Assembly: GCA_903813345.2 (NCBI GenBank)
Contig: CAIIXF020000002.1
Coordinates: 31,180,926-31,244,925, forward strand
DNA length: 64,000 nt
Direction of reading: 5' to 3'
From: Owenia fusiformis
Taxonomy: Eukaryota > Annelida > Polychaeta > Sabellida > Oweniidae
Below, piece after piece: positions 33,386-44,318 of the stretch. The notes beneath the pieces were generated by a model, which was not told where the DNA came from, ran no database searches, and saw only the letters and a program-made list of their open reading frames with translations. Position 1 is the first letter of the stretch. Each line of letters begins with the position of its first letter. The translations under genes and the position numbers were made by a program.

Positions 33386-36300
33386 CTACCCAGCAAAAAT
33401 GTATGGACTGCTTTGATCTCTGGGTCCCTCTGAATCCTGTAGTACTTCTTAAGTATCAGTTCAGATTTAATATGTTGGCCTTGACTTAGCTCTGGTACTC
33501 GGAAGGTATATAATTGGGGCATAGAAGTTGAAGCCAGTGGTCTTTCTGCTGACCGCTCAATTCTACCCTGTACCCATGTGCCGGGTATACCTCGACCATC
33601 CGAAAATTCAATGGAGGAGGGAGGAGTAAACCTAATGGACGCGGTAGCCGTTGGTGTATTGCTCTCTCCCCAAGATTGACTCTGGTTAGTAGGAGGCCCT
33701 TTTCCAACACTCAGATCGAGAGGTTTTTCACCCTGGTCTGTCGGTTTGGCTGTACCTTCCCCCTGAAACAAATCTGTGGTAGTCTTTTTCCCTTGTGTCC
33801 TCTTGTGAGGTGTGAAGCGCCTAGGTCTAGATTTTGTCCTCCTACCGGCTTTATTTCCATCTGCCGACATGGACCCTTTTTTCAGCAAAGGCTTTGGACT
33901 CTCTTCAATCTGGAATGACACTTTTGGTTTTTGCCGTCCAATGGCTCTTACAGCATCTTCACTGGACCGGTCTAGTTTATCTACAAATACAACAGCATCC
34001 TGTAAAGGAATAGAACCGGATGAACTTGTAGTCATCAGTTGATTGTCCTCATGAGTTGGGTTTCCTTCCCCAGATTCAGCCTTCTCTATCTCTGATGTAT
34101 TCCTGGGAGGTCGACTTTTCTCGGGCCTCAGAGCGCACACAACTCCAGTAACATCCTCGGGATGATTGTGGCCATCAGGGATTCTCATCCCCGGGGTTTG
34201 TCTTTTCTGGAAAACAGAAACATTTTTCACTCCTAAGTGGAAAGCTCTTCTAGTGAAATCTAGAACAGCACTTGCTCCCACTAAGTAATCCATACCAAGG
34301 ATTCCCGGGTAGTCAATCCTGGCTACCACAATTTCTACTCTCATTTGGTGTTCTTTTATAATCAAAGGAGTTCGAATCACTCCTAGTACTTCTATGCTAC
34401 TCCCATCTGCTTGTATGAAGGTGTTGTTCACCTGATGGAGTGGAGGACGTCTACTCTGTGCTATGGCATTATAAGCTTCCTCACTTATCATAGTCCGGTT
34501 TGTACCTGTATCAATGAGAAAATCCACAGATATACCACCTATTTGGCCCTCTACTGTCATCATGGCCATCTTGCGTAGTCTAAAAACTGTTTCAGCAAGG
34601 GGTGAGCTCGGTAAGTCCTGTTCTTGTAACATGGTACAATCATAATCCTCCAGTCTCCTTGGCCTTTTTCGACTTCGTCTCCCCTCGGAGGGTGGGGTGC
34701 TTGAAGAAGGTGCTGGGATTTCTGTTGAGTCTGGTTTATGTTTGGTTTCTTCTGAAAGAAAATTCAAACAGGAGTCTATCAAGCCCTTCACTAGGCTATC
34801 CGCTTCTTGGGACTGTGGTTTCTCTTCTGGTAGGCTTTCTCTTTCTGGAGTCTCGACCTTAAGTGGATCTTTGGTACCCTCTTCATCCTGTGAGAATGGA
34901 TCCACCTCAGCGGAAGAGTTGTCCCATTGTTCTAAAATTCTCCATTTGGTGGGTAGTTCCGCCTCATAAGGTTTCAGTTGGTTAAAGTGCACTACCTTTG
35001 GCTTGGCTCTTGATTTTCCCCATTCTATAATTCGGTATGTCACATCAGATATCTTCTTCAGTACCTGAAAAGGGCCCACCCATTTCGTCTGGAGCTTTGG
35101 GGAGACTCCTTTCTTTCGAATCATATTCTTGTACCACACTGCTTGGCCTCTGGAATATTCTTTGCCTTCAAGTCTTCTGTCATATGCAGTTTTCTGTAAC
35201 AAAGAGGAATTTTTCAAAATACCCTGTGCTCTGGCGTAAACTTTCTGGAAATTTTCCTTCAAGCTTGTTAGGTAGTCCTCTGGTTTTCCCTCGTCATCTA
35301 GATTCTCTACTAGCAAATCAATGGGGGTATTCAATTCCCGGCCGAACAACATCATGGCGGGAGTCTCCCCGGTAGACTCATGGACAGCTGTTCTGTAAGC
35401 AAACAAAGCATAGGGGATTTGCAAGTCCCAATCTCGCTGGTGTCCATCAGGTTGTAGGAGTTTAATCATGGTTTCCCTCAAAGTTCTGTTATATCTCTCA
35501 ACAAGACCATCACTTTGAGGATGGAAGGGAGTAGTTCTTGTTTTGTGTACACCTAAAAGAGAACAAAGTTCCTGGAAAACATTCGCCTCAAAATTCCTGC
35601 CCTGATCTGAATGTAGTTCCCTAGGGGCTCCGTAACGGCAAACTACCTCTTCAACCATCTTGTTGGCAACGGTTACAGCCTCTTGGTTTGGAAGTGGGAA
35701 GGCTTCCACCCATTTGGAAAAATAATCAGAACAGACCATAATAACCTTGTTCCCTCTGGGAGTCTCTGGAAGTGGACCTACAATATCCACAGCAAAGCGT
35801 TCCATAGGTTCGCTGATCCCCTGTACTTGCATAGGGGCCCGTAGTAACTTCTGTGGTCTCCTCATCGAACCACACACATGGCAGGCCCTAACCATTGTTT
35901 GAACATCTCCCCTCTGTTTGTACCAGTAGTAACGTTTTCGGCATTTATCCAGAGTCTTTCTAACTCCAAAGTGTCCTGCCAGTTTGTTAGCGTGACTCAT
36001 CTCCAACACAAGACTCTTGAGTGGAGTTGGCGTAATTAGTTGAGGTTGTACCACCTTTCCATCTTCACTCTCCCATCTTCGGCACAGCACTCCCTGTTCT
36101 ACCATCAGGCGATCCCATTGATTCCAGTAGCATTTGGTGGCGGGTGAATCATAGCTAATGGATTCCCACGAAGGTCGCCGTTCACTCTTGAGTTTAGCTG
36201 AAAATATAGGAGCAATATCTGGGTCTTGCTGTTGAGCTTCGGCTATGGCAGATAAAGTCCATTCGGGTCTACAACCAACCAGCGCAATATCTTCCACTGA

Positions 36301-39300
36301 ATATACCTCTTCAGTGTCAGCTTCGGTATCTCTTTCATCACAATGATTGCACTGCTTACACGGAATTCTAGACATCATGTCAGCATTGGCATGTTTAGGC
36401 CCTGGTCGGTATTCTAGCTCAAAGTTAAATTGTTGAAGTGACTCTAACCATCTCGCCAACTGCCCTTCTGTGTTGCGAAAATTCGTAAGCCACCGCAGTG
36501 AACTGTGGTCAGTTCGAATCTTGAATTTCACCCCAAACAGGTAGTTCCTGAAATATTTAGTATAATTGACAACTGCAAATAATTCTTTGCGGGTCACACA
36601 ATAGTTCTTTTCGTGGGAGTTCAGTCTTTTGCTGGCATAATGGATAACCCGCTCTTCTCCATCCTGGATCTGAGATAAGACGGCACCTATCGACTCTCGA
36701 CTCGCATCCGTATCTAAAATATATAAACAATCATCTCTTGGATATGCCAAGATTGGGGCTGTCACCAGCTTCTGTTTCAATTCTTCAAACGCAGCCTGAC
36801 ATTCTGTTGTCCAGTGGAAGCGACTGTTCTTTTTAGTTAGGTCATGTAGAGGCCCAGCTGTCTCTGAAAAATTTTGTATGTGTTTCCTATAATAGGATAC
36901 TCCTCCCAAAAACTGCCTAACTCCTTTCACAGTGGTGGGGGTTGCATACTCCTGGAGTTTTTCCACTTTCCTTGGATCTGGTCCCACTCCAGCGGAGGAT
37001 ACGACATGACCCAGGTATTCCACCTGTCTATGAAATAAACAACATTTGCTAGGCTTCAGTTTCAAGTGGGCTTCTCTCAGTCGTCCAAATACCTGTTCTA
37101 GTCGATAAACAGCTTCTGTATAGCTTGGAGCGAAGCTAATCACATCATCTAAGTAGACCAGGGTTCCTTCCGAATGCAATCCCTTCATCACTCGTTCCAT
37201 CAGCCTACAAAAGGTGGAAGGTGCATTGGATAGGCCGAAGGGCATAACCACCCACTGGTATAATCCTCCTCGAACAGCAAAGGCAGACTTCTCTCGGGCA
37301 TCTGGATCAAGCTCGACCTGCCAATATCCCGATGCTAAGTCTAATGTACTCCAGAACTCGGAACCATCCATCATGTCCAGTGTCTCGTCAATACGAGGCA
37401 ATGGAAAAGCATCTTTCTTGGTCACTGAATTCAAACGTCTGTAGTCCACGCAAAATCTCCAACTGCCGTCTTTCTTGCGCACTAACACTACTGGAGAAGC
37501 CCATGGACTTTGTGAGGGTTCAATGACTCCTTTGGCTAACATCTCTCCTACAAGTAAATTAACATCATTTTGTCTACATTGGGGAAGCCTCCGATACATC
37601 TGTCGTATAGGTTTGGAGTCCTGTGTATCAATACTGTGTTGGACCAAATCTGTTCGGCCTAAGTCCAAATCTCCATTAGCAAACACATCAACATTTTGTA
37701 TCAACATTTCTTTCAACTGTCTAGTTTGTTGCGTATTTAATTCCCTGGAACTCCTGTCAAATAAATCATGTAAAAATTCAGGAAGCGTTTTAGAGTCATC
37801 TTGGTCAGATTCCATCAAATGAGACTCATCGCTCCTGTCTGACCCGAACTTGGTTTGATCATCTTCATTTGAACTGCAAGACATTGCTTTCTCTGTCTCT
37901 TCGTTAAGTGTTGTAGCTGACAACTGATAGGTTTCTTCCTCAACTGCGGAAAATACACCAATTTCAGTGCCTCTGGGAATCTCCAATTCCATTGAAGTAT
38001 AATTATGTATTTCTACCTGAAAAGAGATTTTGGGATCAACTAATGTAGGGACCACCTTCACTTCTGTCATCCCCATGATCTCTTGTGATTCTATCAAGCC
38101 TTCGTAAATTATCTTATCAGTGAGCTCTGCCTCGACACTGATTTGTGAGTATGGCGGTATCACCAACATCTCTCTATTACTGCTGATGCATATCGATCTC
38201 TCAGTAACAATATTCTCTTGGCCGGGGGATTCCGCCATTTCCTCTGATGAACTAGTGGAGTCCTGCAAAAGAGAATCAAGAAAGGATTGCTCTGGCAACC
38301 ATGTCATCTTTGTATCCTCATTTGTAATCTCCCATTCTTGTGATAAGCAGTTCTCCTCTGCTTCTTGTTTGTTTAAGACTTCTTCTATCACGTCTGCAAT
38401 TTCATCTACTGGGCTAGACGGGGCTGTGGAGAATTGATCTTCTTCCAGTGAATCTGGTATAATCGGTTGGTAACCGAGATCAAAGCGTACACTACGTGAT
38501 GATGGCGAAGGAGTGTCTGGTACAACTAATTGTAGTGCTGTAGGGGGTATCTCATTTGGCCCTGGAGAGTTACTTTGGCTCTCATCTTGCCCTGAAAATA
38601 AAATTTTATAATGGAGTTTCTCTGGGTCTGGTTCCATTGTAGTCCCTATCGATTCACCCCTTTCTGGTTGTACATCTGTGTCAGCTGGTTTTAATCTATC
38701 CTCCTCTTCAGAGTCTGAAAATAAATCTGGTGTCATCATGTAACGTGACCTCATGTTTTCTTCATGTTCTTGAGCATCCAAGGACCTCTTTAAATTATCA
38801 GTTGCTTCACTGGCATCCACAGAGATATTTGTCAGCTCTGACTCTTCCATGGGGTCTTCTACTGAAATTGAAATAGGCAAAGAACTATCACTCTCTCCTG
38901 AGTCCTCTGTCATCTCACTGTTTGTCTCAAGGGAACTCTCTGACACTACTGGTGTTTTCTTCTCTTGGACTTCAGGGTTGGAGTTAGTCCAATTTTCATC
39001 ATCACTGGTCTGTTCTCGGACCACTGCAACTGTATCCTCGTCGAAAGTGAAGCGGCCCGTGCGGAAATCAAATTCAGCGCCAACTGCAGACAAATAATCA
39101 CATCCCAGAATTCCCTCGTCTCCCATGTGTGCTACCACAACATCTAAGAGGGTCTCGTGTCCTTCAAGACAGATAGTACACCGAGCAACTCCTAAAATTC
39201 CCATTGCGTCTCCACCTGCATGTAGGAATACACTCTCTGCGGGACGAAGTGGTGGTCGCCAACTGGACGGAATGCGCATGTAGATTTGTTCACTCATCAT

Positions 39301-41751
39301 GGTCCGCCCTGCTCCAGTATCTATAAGAAAACAAATAGGAACACCACAGACTTCACCTTCAGCTATTAACTTGCGGACCCTCTCTCCAGAGCGAAGTTTT
39401 CTCCCAGACTCCAATTCTTGTCCGAACTGATTCAAAACCTGTACTCTTGCGGACTTTTCTTGAGAAGTACTGTCGGTGGTTCTCTGGTTTGTTTCATTTT
39501 GTCGTTCTTCGTTCCTCTTCCTGGAGTAACAATCTTCAGCACGATGTCCAAGTTTATGACAATAAGTACATTCAAGCCTTGGTTCCTCCCTTCGTTTCCT
39601 GGCAAGGCAATCCACTAAACGATGCCCTGGCTTGCGGCAATAAAAACATTCGAGGTTGGGCCTCCCAGTCCTCTCTTTGGTCACATCAAGTTGTCCAGAT
39701 AACTCCTTTCCTAATTTGGCAAAATTCTCGTTCATCCCTCTCTGGAAACTCGCCGTCAATTCCTTCAGGGTCTGTAAGGTGAGCTGTTGGAATTCGTCTT
39801 CCGTCGTCTTAGAGTCTACAGCACTAACTCGATCTTTGACTCTGGGTTTCAATCCCTTCCTCATCCGCTCGGATTCTATATAGGATTCTTCCTTTAGGGA
39901 CACTTCTATCGCTTTGTCTAGGGTACCACATTCTTTGAAATGTACTGCTCGTTTGATATCTTCATCGGGTATGGCTTGTTCAAAGGCCTGTCGTGCTAAT
40001 CTATCTTGTGCCGATCGATTCATCTCTGGGTAAGCAAGGGCAGTTAGTCTGCGAATATCTTGCCCTAAAGTCTGTAAAGGTTCTCTTGGTTTTCGGATTC
40101 GCCCCATCAATTCTGCTTGATACAGTTCAGCTTTCCCCTCGGGTCCGAATCTCTTGTTTAAAGCTGAAACAAGTTGAGAAAAAGAATAGTCTGGTTCCAT
40201 TTCCAGAACCATCTGTTGGGCCTGGCCTCTAAGGCTTGTAGCTAAAAACTGTTTCTTCTCTCTCTCACTCCAATTGTTGGCATCCACACACATCCTGAAA
40301 TAAGCAAGATAATCAATCCAGGGAGTAGTGCCATCATAGGTATCTGGTTTAATCCTGGTCTTACTTTGTGGTTTGTCTCTCTCTCTTAATACCAGTTCAG
40401 CCAACTGAGAGTTTTGGTCTGTCATCTGTGCAGCTTGTTTATCATTTTCCAACACCTTTTTGGCCAAGTCCGCCATCACTCTAATTGTCTCAGTCAACAC
40501 AGGCGATGCGGTTTCAGGTGTATTCTGATGTGGATTTCCTGAAGAAGGCTCATCCTGATCATACACATGTGGCTTCTTTTCTGAAAATAAATCTTGTGAG
40601 GGTCTGGAATCCCTTATCTCAGCTTGACTTTGATCCCTCTGTGGCAAGAGAGTTCTGCGACAGGGTGTTGAGTCCAAGCGAGGTTGGCGTCTAAGTGCCC
40701 AAGGTTTTGCAGCCTTCTGAGACTCTGCCTCTGATTCATCCTGAAATGAACAAGGGGGTTCAACTTCCCGTTCTTCTACAGGGAATTGTTCATGAAGATT
40801 TGGTCTAGACCCAGGTACGTCCAGACCAACTGGTTTAGGGCTCTGTTGTCCTTCCCTCATAGCTTGACAAAGAGTTTGCGTCATATTCATCATCTGTGAC
40901 TTCAAGGCACCAATCTCTCCTCCTATATGGGATTGGATGGCCTCTGCATTAGTCTCCATTTGGTTCTGCAAAACATTTATGTTACCAACTATTTGACTCT
41001 GTAAAATACCTGTATTGGCCTCAATTTTATTCTGTAACGTATCTGCATTGGCCTCTATTCGGCTTTGTAAAACATCTGTATTGGCCACCAGATCAGACTG
41101 TACTTGTCTAACTTGCTGTCCAAGTTGTTTTATATCTCCTGCCTGCATACTCCCTTGTTCTCTCAGCTGATACTTGATAGTATTCATCTGTTGCTGCAGG
41201 TCATTTTGTCTAGTTTCCATGCCTGTAAAACTTAATGTCAGGTTCTCTGGCTTCAACCTTTCTGGAACTGGCATAGGATAAGCTGAGTTGGGCCTCATCA
41301 TAGTTGATGTCCGGGGCTGCTGAACATCTCTAGGTCTCTTGTAGCTTTGTTCCGTCCCAAAGTTGAAAGAATCCATCTGGCCTGCTCCAGTCCAGTATCC
41401 TGTACTCTGGGGTACCTGTCTTTTCAGCCCTGGCGGGGATTCGAACATCTGTTTCTTCTGGACCGCACCTGAAATTGGAAAGATCAATGGATCCTTACCA
41501 GCTGGGTTCGCACCCAGATTTGCAAGTCTTTTTGCAGCTGCTTCTGCTTCTAAGGAGCTAAGCTCAGATCCCACGGAACTCTGCGAGGTTATGTCATCTG
41601 TCCCTGTCTTAGGAACTGCTATAGTGTCATCAAAAGGTATTGGGTTCTTTCCTCCTTGAGGATCCTGTTCTCTGAAGACCACTGTCTTATCTGGCGTTGG
41701 TGGTGCAGTTTCTCTCAACTGATCTCCGGCTTGGTCATCTTTACTGGCCAT
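33343..41751 (-). CDS. gag-pol polyprotein with two retropepsin-like domains
   Basis: One 2,802-codon frame with no gag/pol frameshift. Approximate residues: coiled-coil-like repeats (LQSQI, LQNKIEAN) 175-300; retrotransposon gag domain 470-590; two CCHC knuckles 701-740; protease 1 with FLIDTGAGRTM near 811; a ~550-residue acidic linker; RT with YLDD near 1532; RNase H (ILDTDAS near 1677); integrase HHCC finger (HANKLAGHF...CHVC) from about 1917 and catalytic D, D, E near 1989, 2048, 2084 (35 residues between the last two); a GPF-type module (KWVGPFQVL) near 2200; then protease 2 with FLIDTGTNRTM near 2414. The two proteases share RPPL and GILG-DYL motifs, so the second is a paralogous copy. 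A basic, proline-rich tail ends in a KKYYRIQRD module. All catalytic motifs are intact. Domain assignment is firm; the second protease's activity is not shown. Confidence 0.95.
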   Translation of the reverse strand: MASKDDQAGDQLRETAPPTPDKTVVFREQDPQGGKNPIPFDDTIAVPKTGTDDITSQSSVGSELSSLEAEAAAKRLANLGANPAGKDPLIFPISGAVQKKQMFESPPGLKRQVPQSTGYWTGAGQMDSFNFGTEQSYKRPRDVQQPRTSTMMRPNSAYPMPVPERLKPENLTLSFTGMETRQNDLQQQMNTIKYQLREQGSMQAGDIKQLGQQVRQVQSDLVANTDVLQSRIEANADTLQNKIEANTGILQSQIVGNINVLQNQMETNAEAIQSHIGGEIGALKSQMMNMTQTLCQAMREGQQSPKPVGLDVPGSRPNLHEQFPVEEREVEPPCSFQDESEAESQKAAKPWALRRQPRLDSTPCRRTLLPQRDQSQAEIRDSRPSQDLFSEKKPHVYDQDEPSSGNPHQNTPETASPVLTETIRVMADLAKKVLENDKQAAQMTDQNSQLAELVLRERDKPQSKTRIKPDTYDGTTPWIDYLAYFRMCVDANNWSEREKKQFLATSLRGQAQQMVLEMEPDYSFSQLVSALNKRFGPEGKAELYQAELMGRIRKPREPLQTLGQDIRRLTALAYPEMNRSAQDRLARQAFEQAIPDEDIKRAVHFKECGTLDKAIEVSLKEESYIESERMRKGLKPRVKDRVSAVDSKTTEDEFQQLTLQTLKELTASFQRGMNENFAKLGKELSGQLDVTKERTGRPNLECFYCRKPGHRLVDCLARKRREEPRLECTYCHKLGHRAEDCYSRKRNEERQNETNQRTTDSTSQEKSARVQVLNQFGQELESGRKLRSGERVRKLIAEGEVCGVPICFLIDTGAGRTMMSEQIYMRIPSSWRPPLRPAESVFLHAGGDAMGILGVARCTICLEGHETLLDVVVAHMGDEGILGCDYLSAVGAEFDFRTGRFTFDEDTVAVVREQTSDDENWTNSNPEVQEKKTPVVSESSLETNSEMTEDSGESDSSLPISISVEDPMEESELTNISVDASEATDNLKRSLDAQEHEENMRSRYMMTPDLFSDSEEEDRLKPADTDVQPERGESIGTTMEPDPEKLHYKILFSGQDESQSNSPGPNEIPPTALQLVVPDTPSPSSRSVRFDLGYQPIIPDSLEEDQFSTAPSSPVDEIADVIEEVLNKQEAEENCLSQEWEITNEDTKMTWLPEQSFLDSLLQDSTSSSEEMAESPGQENIVTERSICISSNREMLVIPPYSQISVEAELTDKIIYEGLIESQEIMGMTEVKVVPTLVDPKISFQVEIHNYTSMELEIPRGTEIGVFSAVEEETYQLSATTLNEETEKAMSCSSNEDDQTKFGSDRSDESHLMESDQDDSKTLPEFLHDLFDRSSRELNTQQTRQLKEMLIQNVDVFANGDLDLGRTDLVQHSIDTQDSKPIRQMYRRLPQCRQNDVNLLVGEMLAKGVIEPSQSPWASPVVLVRKKDGSWRFCVDYRRLNSVTKKDAFPLPRIDETLDMMDGSEFWSTLDLASGYWQVELDPDAREKSAFAVRGGLYQWVVMPFGLSNAPSTFCRLMERVMKGLHSEGTLVYLDDVISFAPSYTEAVYRLEQVFGRLREAHLKLKPSKCCLFHRQVEYLGHVVSSAGVGPDPRKVEKLQEYATPTTVKGVRQFLGGVSYYRKHIQNFSETAGPLHDLTKKNSRFHWTTECQAAFEELKQKLVTAPILAYPRDDCLYILDTDASRESIGAVLSQIQDGEERVIHYASKRLNSHEKNYCVTRKELFAVVNYTKYFRNYLFGVKFKIRTDHSSLRWLTNFRNTEGQLARWLESLQQFNFELEYRPGPKHANADMMSRIPCKQCNHCDERDTEADTEEVYSVEDIALVGCRPEWTLSAIAEAQQQDPDIAPIFSAKLKSERRPSWESISYDSPATKCYWNQWDRLMVEQGVLCRRWESEDGKVVQPQLITPTPLKSLVLEMSHANKLAGHFGVRKTLDKCRKRYYWYKQRGDVQTMVRACHVCGSMRRPQKLLRAPMQVQGISEPMERFAVDIVGPLPETPRGNKVIMVCSDYFSKWVEAFPLPNQEAVTVANKMVEEVVCRYGAPRELHSDQGRNFEANVFQELCSLLGVHKTRTTPFHPQSDGLVERYNRTLRETMIKLLQPDGHQRDWDLQIPYALFAYRTAVHESTGETPAMMLFGRELNTPIDLLVENLDDEGKPEDYLTSLKENFQKVYARAQGILKNSSLLQKTAYDRRLEGKEYSRGQAVWYKNMIRKKGVSPKLQTKWVGPFQVLKKISDVTYRIIEWGKSRAKPKVVHFNQLKPYEAELPTKWRILEQWDNSSAEVDPFSQDEEGTKDPLKVETPERESLPEEKPQSQEADSLVKGLIDSCLNFLSEETKHKPDSTEIPAPSSSTPPSEGRRSRKRPRRLEDYDCTMLQEQDLPSSPLAETVFRLRKMAMMTVEGQIGGISVDFLIDTGTNRTMISEEAYNAIAQSRRPPLHQVNNTFIQADGSSIEVLGVIRTPLIIKEHQMRVEIVVARIDYPGILGMDYLVGASAVLDFTRRAFHLGVKNVSVFQKRQTPGMRIPDGHNHPEDVTGVVCALRPEKSRPPRNTSEIEKAESGEGNPTHEDNQLMTTSSSGSIPLQDAVVFVDKLDRSSEDAVRAIGRQKPKVSFQIEESPKPLLKKGSMSADGNKAGRRTKSRPRRFTPHKRTQGKKTTTDLFQGEGTAKPTDQGEKPLDLSVGKGPPTNQSQSWGESNTPTATASIRFTPPSSIEFSDGRGIPGTWVQGRIERSAERPLASTSMPQLYTFRVPELSQGQHIKSELILKKYYRIQRDPEIKAVHTFLLGSVDHNSDPPQTEKK

Positions 41752-41828
41752 ATTTATGAAATATCACCAATCTACAAAATATAAGCAAACTGAAAACTGC
41801 ACTCGACTCGGCTGACTTTATCTATGTA

Positions 41829-41845
41829 TCCCACCACTGCCACCA
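41829..41845 (-). promoter_or_regulatory. tRNA primer-binding site
   Basis: One base after the 5' LTR, the minus strand reads TGGTGGCAGTGGTGGGA. It complements the 3' end of a eukaryotic tRNA-Leu (AAG type) as I recall it, with one mismatch in 17. It would prime minus-strand synthesis. Confidence 0.75.
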
Positions 41846-42354
41846 GTGTAACGAACGGCTCCAACCTCCGTGGTAGTGTGTGTTTGGTGTTATGATTTGG
41901 GAAGTTGGGGGTTTCGTTTGTTTATAAAGGGGTGAGACGTCTTTGGGCGTGTCGGGGTCGGTTGACACTTTTACTGCAACCGAGTCTACTGCCTCTAAAT
42001 AATAATGACAAACACAGTAATTCAGTTTACTTATGAAAAGAAATTAGCTCTATTTAGGCTGTTATTAGCCCACGAAGTGTTACAAAAATAAATCGAGAAT
42101 GTCTCTAGCTTTGTATTGATTGTATCTCTAATGTATCAAGTATCTTGCATCCAATGTCTATATCTGCTTCAATAATGTCTATGAGTATATGGGTCTCTAT
42201 ATCTCTCCAAATGTCTATGGCCGTGTCTGATTCTCTGTGTCTGGCTGGTTTCCTGTTATAAAGGTCTCTTACTCTGTATCTGTTCCTCTCAATAATAAAG
42301 TTCTCTACTCGATGAACCTGAAATTACAATCCCTGGAAAGACAGGTCTGGAACA

Positions 42355-44151
42355 GAAGCTCTGAAATAGAATGCCTACAAAGCAAACTCTGAAATATAAT
42401 GCCTACAAAGCAAATTCTGAAATAGAATGCCTACAAAGCAAACTCTGAAATGGAATGCCTACAAAGCAAACCCTGAAAATATATAGAAGGCAAACCCTGG
42501 AAATATATAGAAAGTACACTCTGAAATAGAATGCCTACAAAGCAAATTCTGAAATGGAATGCCTGAAAAGCAAACTCTGAAATGGAATGCCTACAAAGCA
42601 AACTCTGAAATGGAATGCCTACAAAGCAAACTCTGAAATGGAATGCCTACAAATCAAACCCTGAACTGGAATGCCTACAAAGCAAACTCTGAAATGGAAT
42701 GCCTACAAAGCAAACCCTGAAAGGTAGAAGGCAAACCCTGAAAATATATAGAGGGCAAACCCTGGAAATATATAGAAAGTAAACTCTGAAATGGAATGCC
42801 TACAAAGCAAACTCTGAAATGGTAGAAGGCAAACCCTGGAAATATATAGAAAGTAAACTCTGAAATAGAATGCCTACAAAGCAATCTCTGAAATGGAATG
42901 CCTACAAAGCAAACCCTGAAAGGTAAAAGGCAAACTCTGAAATGGAATGCCTACAAAACAAACCCTGAAAGGTAGAATGCCTACAAAGCAAACTCTGAAA
43001 TGGAATGCCTACAAAGCAAACCCTGAAATGGTAGAAGGCAAACCCTGGAAATATATAGAAAGTAAACTCTGAAATAGAATGCCTACAAAATAATCTCTGA
43101 AATGGAATGCCTACAAAGCAAACTCTGAAATGAAGAAGGCAAACCCTGAAAATATATAGAAGGCAAACTCTGAAATGGAATGCCTACAAAGCAAACTCTG
43201 AAATAGAATGCCTACAAAGCAAACTCTGAAATAGAATGCCTACAAAGCAAACCCTGAAAGGTAGAAGGCAAACCCTGAAAATATATAGAAGGCAAACCCT
43301 GGAAATATATAGAAAGTAAACTCTGAAATGGAATGCCTACAAAGCAAACCCTGAAATGGAATGCCTAAAAAGTAATCCCTGAAATGGAATGCCTACAAAG
43401 CAAACTCTGAAATGAAGAAGGCAAACCCTGAAAATATATAGAAAGCAAACTCTGAAATGGAATGCCTAGAAAGCAAACTCTGAAATAGAATGCCTACAAA
43501 GCAAACTCTGAAATGGAATGCCTACAAAGCAAACTCTGAAATGGAATGCCTACAAAGCAAACCCTGAAAGGTAGAAGGCAAACCCTGAAAATATATAGAA
43601 GGCAAACCCTGGAAATATATAGAAAGTAAACTCTGAAATGGAATGCCTACAAAGCAAACTCTGAAATGGTAGAAGGCAAACCCTGGAAATATATAGAAAG
43701 TAAACTCTGAAATAGAATGCCTACAAAGCAATCTCTGAAATGGAATGCCTACAAAGCAAACCCTGAAAGGTAGAATGCCTACAAAGCAAACTCTGAAATG
43801 GAATGCCTACAAAGCAAACCCTGAAAGGTAGAATGCCTACAAAGCAATCTCTGAAATAGAATGCCTGAAAAGCAACTCTGAAATGGAATGCCTACAAAAC
43901 AAACCCTGAAAGGTAGAATGCCTACAAAGCAAACTTGGTTGTCAATCAAAGTCGGTCACCACCTCTGGAAATACACAAAAGTCCTGAAAATATATAAAAG
44001 GCAAACTCTGAAATGGAATGCCTACAAAACAAACCCTGAAAGGTAGAATGCCTACAAAGCAAACTCTGAAATAGAATGCCTACAAAGCAAACTCTGAAAT
44101 GGAATGCCTACAAAGCAAACCCTGAAAGGTAGAATGCCTACAAAGCAAACT
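42355..44151 (-). repeat. LTR tandem array of ~28 bp units (5' LTR copy)
   Basis: Same array as 27741-29537 at offset 14,614. One difference was seen (G at 42753). Unit number and order look the same in both LTRs, as expected when one LTR templates both. Confidence 0.85.
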
Positions 44152-44318
44152 TGGTTGTCAATCAAAGTCGGTCACCACCTCTGGAAATACACAAAAGTCC
44201 TGAAAATACACCAAATTCTCGGCAATTGCACAGACTCTGGATCACCTCTAGAATCTTACAAATACTCCCAAGATCCGGATCAGCACCTAAAAATACACAG
44301 TCTGTGTGAATACTCCTA

